Origin: UBA4416 sp040389965
GTDB lineage: Bacteria > Bacteroidota > Bacteroidia > B-17B0 > Aurantibacillaceae
Length of the DNA stretch: 64,000 bases
Direction: 5' to 3'
Assembly: GCA_040389965.1 (NCBI GenBank)
Contig: JAZJZF010000038.1
Location: 37,318 to 101,317 of the forward strand
Shown piece by piece: positions 61,583 to 64,000 of this stretch. Below the pieces are notes generated by a model. The model was not told the DNA's origin and did no database searches. It saw only the letters and a program-made list of their open reading frames with translations. A program made the translations under genes and the position numbers. Every line of letters begins with the position of its first letter. The first letter of the stretch is position 1.

Positions 61583-64000
61583 ATGAAAAAAAACAACTAC
61601 TTAAACTCACTTAAAGTAACTAAGCTCTGGCGCCTACTTACACTAAGTCTCATTTTATGCCTGTCTACCCTTCAGGTTCAAGCTCAGTATTGTGCTACCA
61701 ATTATAATAACGGAACCGGCGCAGGCGATTTTATATCGTTAGTGAACATTTCAGGTACATCCTTAAATAATATTTCGGGGCCGGGTGGAAATCCCTATTA
61801 TACATTTTTCCCGGTTTCAGGAAGCTCTACAGCCACATTAACGATAGGCTCGACCTATACGATTAATGTTGCCGGAGGAACTTATGGAACCTGTTTCATT
61901 TCAGCCTGGGGCGATTGGAACCAGGATGGTGTGTTTGATCCTAGTGAATATATAGGCACATCACCCAATGTAGGATCACAGACTCAGGATGTTTTAATAG
62001 CGGGTTTCTCTATTCCCGGTACTGCTTCTGTAGGTTCTGTAAGGTTACGTTTTCGCTCAAGCGATACAAATCCAGGTCCATTGGCCAATGAAGCCTGCGG
62101 AGCCACCAATTCGGGTTATGGAGAAACTGAAGATTACGAAGTGTTTTTAACTTCCGGAACAAACTGCAGCGGTTTACCGGTTGCAGGCAATGCAACCTCT
62201 ACCCAGACTCTTGTTTGCTCAAGTATCGGTTTTAACTTAAATATTATAAATGCATCGGTTGGCATTGATGGTATTAAATACCAATGGCAATCGTCTCCAA
62301 ACGGAACTGCATGGACAAATTTAGGGTCAACTCAGTATACGACATTATATGCGATCAGTTCTATCTCTTCTAGCACTCATTACAGATGTATATTAACCTG
62401 TACCGCTTCTGCGCAATCAGCAACCTCAACACCTGTTGTAGTGAATGCTAATCCTATAATAAACTGTTATTGCATGGCAGGTTCTCCTAATTACATGGTG
62501 GATTGTACATTTGATAAGATCGCTGATTTTTCTATTGCCAACGTTGTTGCACAAGGTACTAACTGCGACTCCTATGGTTTCACTGATTCAACAGCAAGTA
62601 ACTATACAACTATTAATTTAGCTGCCGGAAACGTTTATACCCTTACCATGAATACCAGCGTAAATGGTGGTGTGGGCGATGCGGTACAAGCTGCATGGAT
62701 CGATTATGATCAAAACGGAATATTTGATCCCAACGAATATGTGTCATTGGGGTATGGACCTACAGGTACTTATTCTGCCAGTTTAACAGTTCCATTAATG
62801 ACCCAAACAGGTTCTGCAAGAATACGTATGGCCTTAAATGCCAATTATGCGAATTCAGGAACATCTATAGATCCTTGTACATATATTTCCGGTGGATCTA
62901 ACGGACAGATACTTGATTATAAAGTTAACTTTACTGCTGCCCTTCCTTGTTCAGGGATTCCAAATGCAGGCACTGCACTTTCCACAGCTGCCTCTGTTTG
63001 TGCTTCAGACAGCTACACACTTGATTTATCTGTAAATCCAACCACTACAGGTTTGGTATACCAATGGCAATCATCTCCTAATGGCGTTACAGCATGGTCT
63101 AATATAAGCACTACACTTACTACTATACCTTATACCGTTACAGCGCAAACATCAGCTACTTATTACCGTTGTATTGTTACCTGTTCGGCAACTGCTCAAT
63201 CTGCAACTGCTACACCTGTATTTGTCAATCAAAATTTATTTACCACTTGCTATTGCTACCCTGGAAGTATTTATTGTGGTAATACAAATATTACTGACGT
63301 GGCATTTTCAAATTTGGTGCACACAGCTATTCCTTGTAGCTTAGGTACAGGTTACAAGGATTTCACACTTGCTCAGCCTACAGCTACCATTACTGCTAAC
63401 CAAACTTATACCTTATCTACTAACTTCGATGTATCTGATAGTTATAGTATGGCCGGAGCATGGATAGATTACGATCATAACGGTATTTTTGATTCTTACG
63501 AATATATTGCATTAGGCACAAATACCTTAACAGGTACTGCTATAACGCTTAGTACTACAGTTATTCCACCATATACTGCACTGGCAGGTTTAACGCAGAT
63601 GCGTTTAAAACTTGAATCTTACTACCAAGAGCTGGATCCATTATCACCGTGTAATGCAAATCAGGGTAATGGCAGTACTTATGACTACAGTATTTTTGTG
63701 AATGCCGCTCCGGGTTGTTCAGGAACTCCAGGTGCAGGTACAACTATTGCAAACGTATCAACTACTTGCCCTAATACTCCTGTTAATCTTAATTTATCGG
63801 GTAATGGTGCGGTAAGTGGCGCTACTTACCAATGGCAGTCTTCTTTAAATAATAGTACATGGACAAATATGGGGCCTTCACAAACGATTGTTCCTTACAC
63901 TGTAAATAACCAAACTACTGCCACTTACTACAGATGCCTTGTTACCTGCTTAACCAGCAGTTTATCACAAACTTCTACATCACTATTGATCTCTCAAAAT
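61583..64000 (+). CDS. Giant secreted GEVED/Ig-like repeat protein (3' end outside window)
   Basis: 806 codons are open from ATG 61583 to the end of the window without a stop. A signal peptide (hydrophobic stretch LTLSLILCLS, ending QVQAQ at about 35) is followed by three GEVED domains, each with W-D-(Q/H)NG(V/I)FD-(P/S)-EY and a late DY strand (the first at about 109 and 183). They alternate with three Ig-like segments with a (K/V/T)YQWQSS...W-(N) core and two cysteines (about 200-295, 455-550, 710-806). GEVED proteins are usual T9SS cargo, so a C-terminal sorting domain is expected beyond the window. Confidence 0.85.
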   Translation, partial: MKKNNYLNSLKVTKLWRLLTLSLILCLSTLQVQAQYCATNYNNGTGAGDFISLVNISGTSLNNISGPGGNPYYTFFPVSGSSTATLTIGSTYTINVAGGTYGTCFISAWGDWNQDGVFDPSEYIGTSPNVGSQTQDVLIAGFSIPGTASVGSVRLRFRSSDTNPGPLANEACGATNSGYGETEDYEVFLTSGTNCSGLPVAGNATSTQTLVCSSIGFNLNIINASVGIDGIKYQWQSSPNGTAWTNLGSTQYTTLYAISSISSSTHYRCILTCTASAQSATSTPVVVNANPIINCYCMAGSPNYMVDCTFDKIADFSIANVVAQGTNCDSYGFTDSTASNYTTINLAAGNVYTLTMNTSVNGGVGDAVQAAWIDYDQNGIFDPNEYVSLGYGPTGTYSASLTVPLMTQTGSARIRMALNANYANSGTSIDPCTYISGGSNGQILDYKVNFTAALPCSGIPNAGTALSTAASVCASDSYTLDLSVNPTTTGLVYQWQSSPNGVTAWSNISTTLTTIPYTVTAQTSATYYRCIVTCSATAQSATATPVFVNQNLFTTCYCYPGSIYCGNTNITDVAFSNLVHTAIPCSLGTGYKDFTLAQPTATITANQTYTLSTNFDVSDSYSMAGAWIDYDHNGIFDSYEYIALGTNTLTGTAITLSTTVIPPYTALAGLTQMRLKLESYYQELDPLSPCNANQGNGSTYDYSIFVNAAPGCSGTPGAGTTIANVSTTCPNTPVNLNLSGNGAVSGATYQWQSSLNNSTWTNMGPSQTIVPYTVNNQTTATYYRCLVTCLTSSLSQTSTSLLISQN

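Overview
The window looks like chromosomal DNA of a free-living Bacteroidota member, probably from a draft or metagenome assembly because two runs of N are present. The evidence is type IX secretion (T9SS) C-terminal sorting domains of both type A and type B, SprB and PKD repeat surface proteins, GEVED domains, many lipoproteins, FadL-type and OmpA-type envelope proteins, weak Shine-Dalgarno sites, and promoters of the Bacteroidota form TTTG-N18 to N21-TAnnTTTG. No rRNA, tRNA, transposase, integrase or CRISPR array was seen.

Layout. 0-4 kb: the end of a TPR-like protein and a SprB-repeat adhesin. 4-10.2 kb (minus strand): a zinc-ribbon protein, a metallo-beta-lactamase-fold hydrolase, a DUF2279 protein, a lipoprotein plus secreted-protein pair downstream of sucC, then bioA. 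10.2-12.7 kb: a GC-rich repeat and an acyl-CoA carboxylase beta subunit gene abutting a small partner gene. 12.7-22.3 kb is the accessory region. It holds orphan lipoproteins and a compact AT-rich minus-strand cluster (P-loop protein, DUF4177-like, YidD-like, FRG domain, DUF262, membrane protein) that resembles a defence module, plus an alpha/beta hydrolase, a GNAT acetyltransferase and a phosphoribosyltransferase. This region is filled with an interspersed structured repeat whose stems differ between copies but stay base-paired.

22.3-31.4 kb: two tandem paralogous PKD giants of about 1440 residues, both T9SS type B cargo. 31.5-36.1 kb: an asparagine synthase-like amidotransferase and two paralogous polysaccharide-deacetylase-like proteins, probably for a surface glycan. 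36-47 kb: fused glutamate formimidoyltransferase/cyclodeaminase, a GT39-like membrane glycosyltransferase, an unusual N-terminal OmpA protein, ffh, folD, a FadL-like porin and a low-complexity Tyr/Asn/Gly/Gln lipoprotein. 47-55.5 kb: proS with a disrupted 5' end, gpmA, a HAD-like protein, map, a second copy of the lipoprotein/secreted pair, a secreted phosphonoacetate-hydrolase-like protein and hutI. 55.6-64 kb: a T9SS protein with dockerin-like repeats, aroC, a dicarboxylate symporter, a TRIC-type channel, rimM and the start of a giant GEVED/Ig protein that leaves the window.

The housekeeping genes are ordinary. The most noteworthy items are (1) the covarying repeat element in 12.7-22.3 kb, (2) the FRG/DUF262/YidD-like cluster it surrounds, (3) the duplicated lipoprotein plus secreted-protein pair about 43 kb apart, and (4) an N-terminal module shared by three T9SS cargo proteins.
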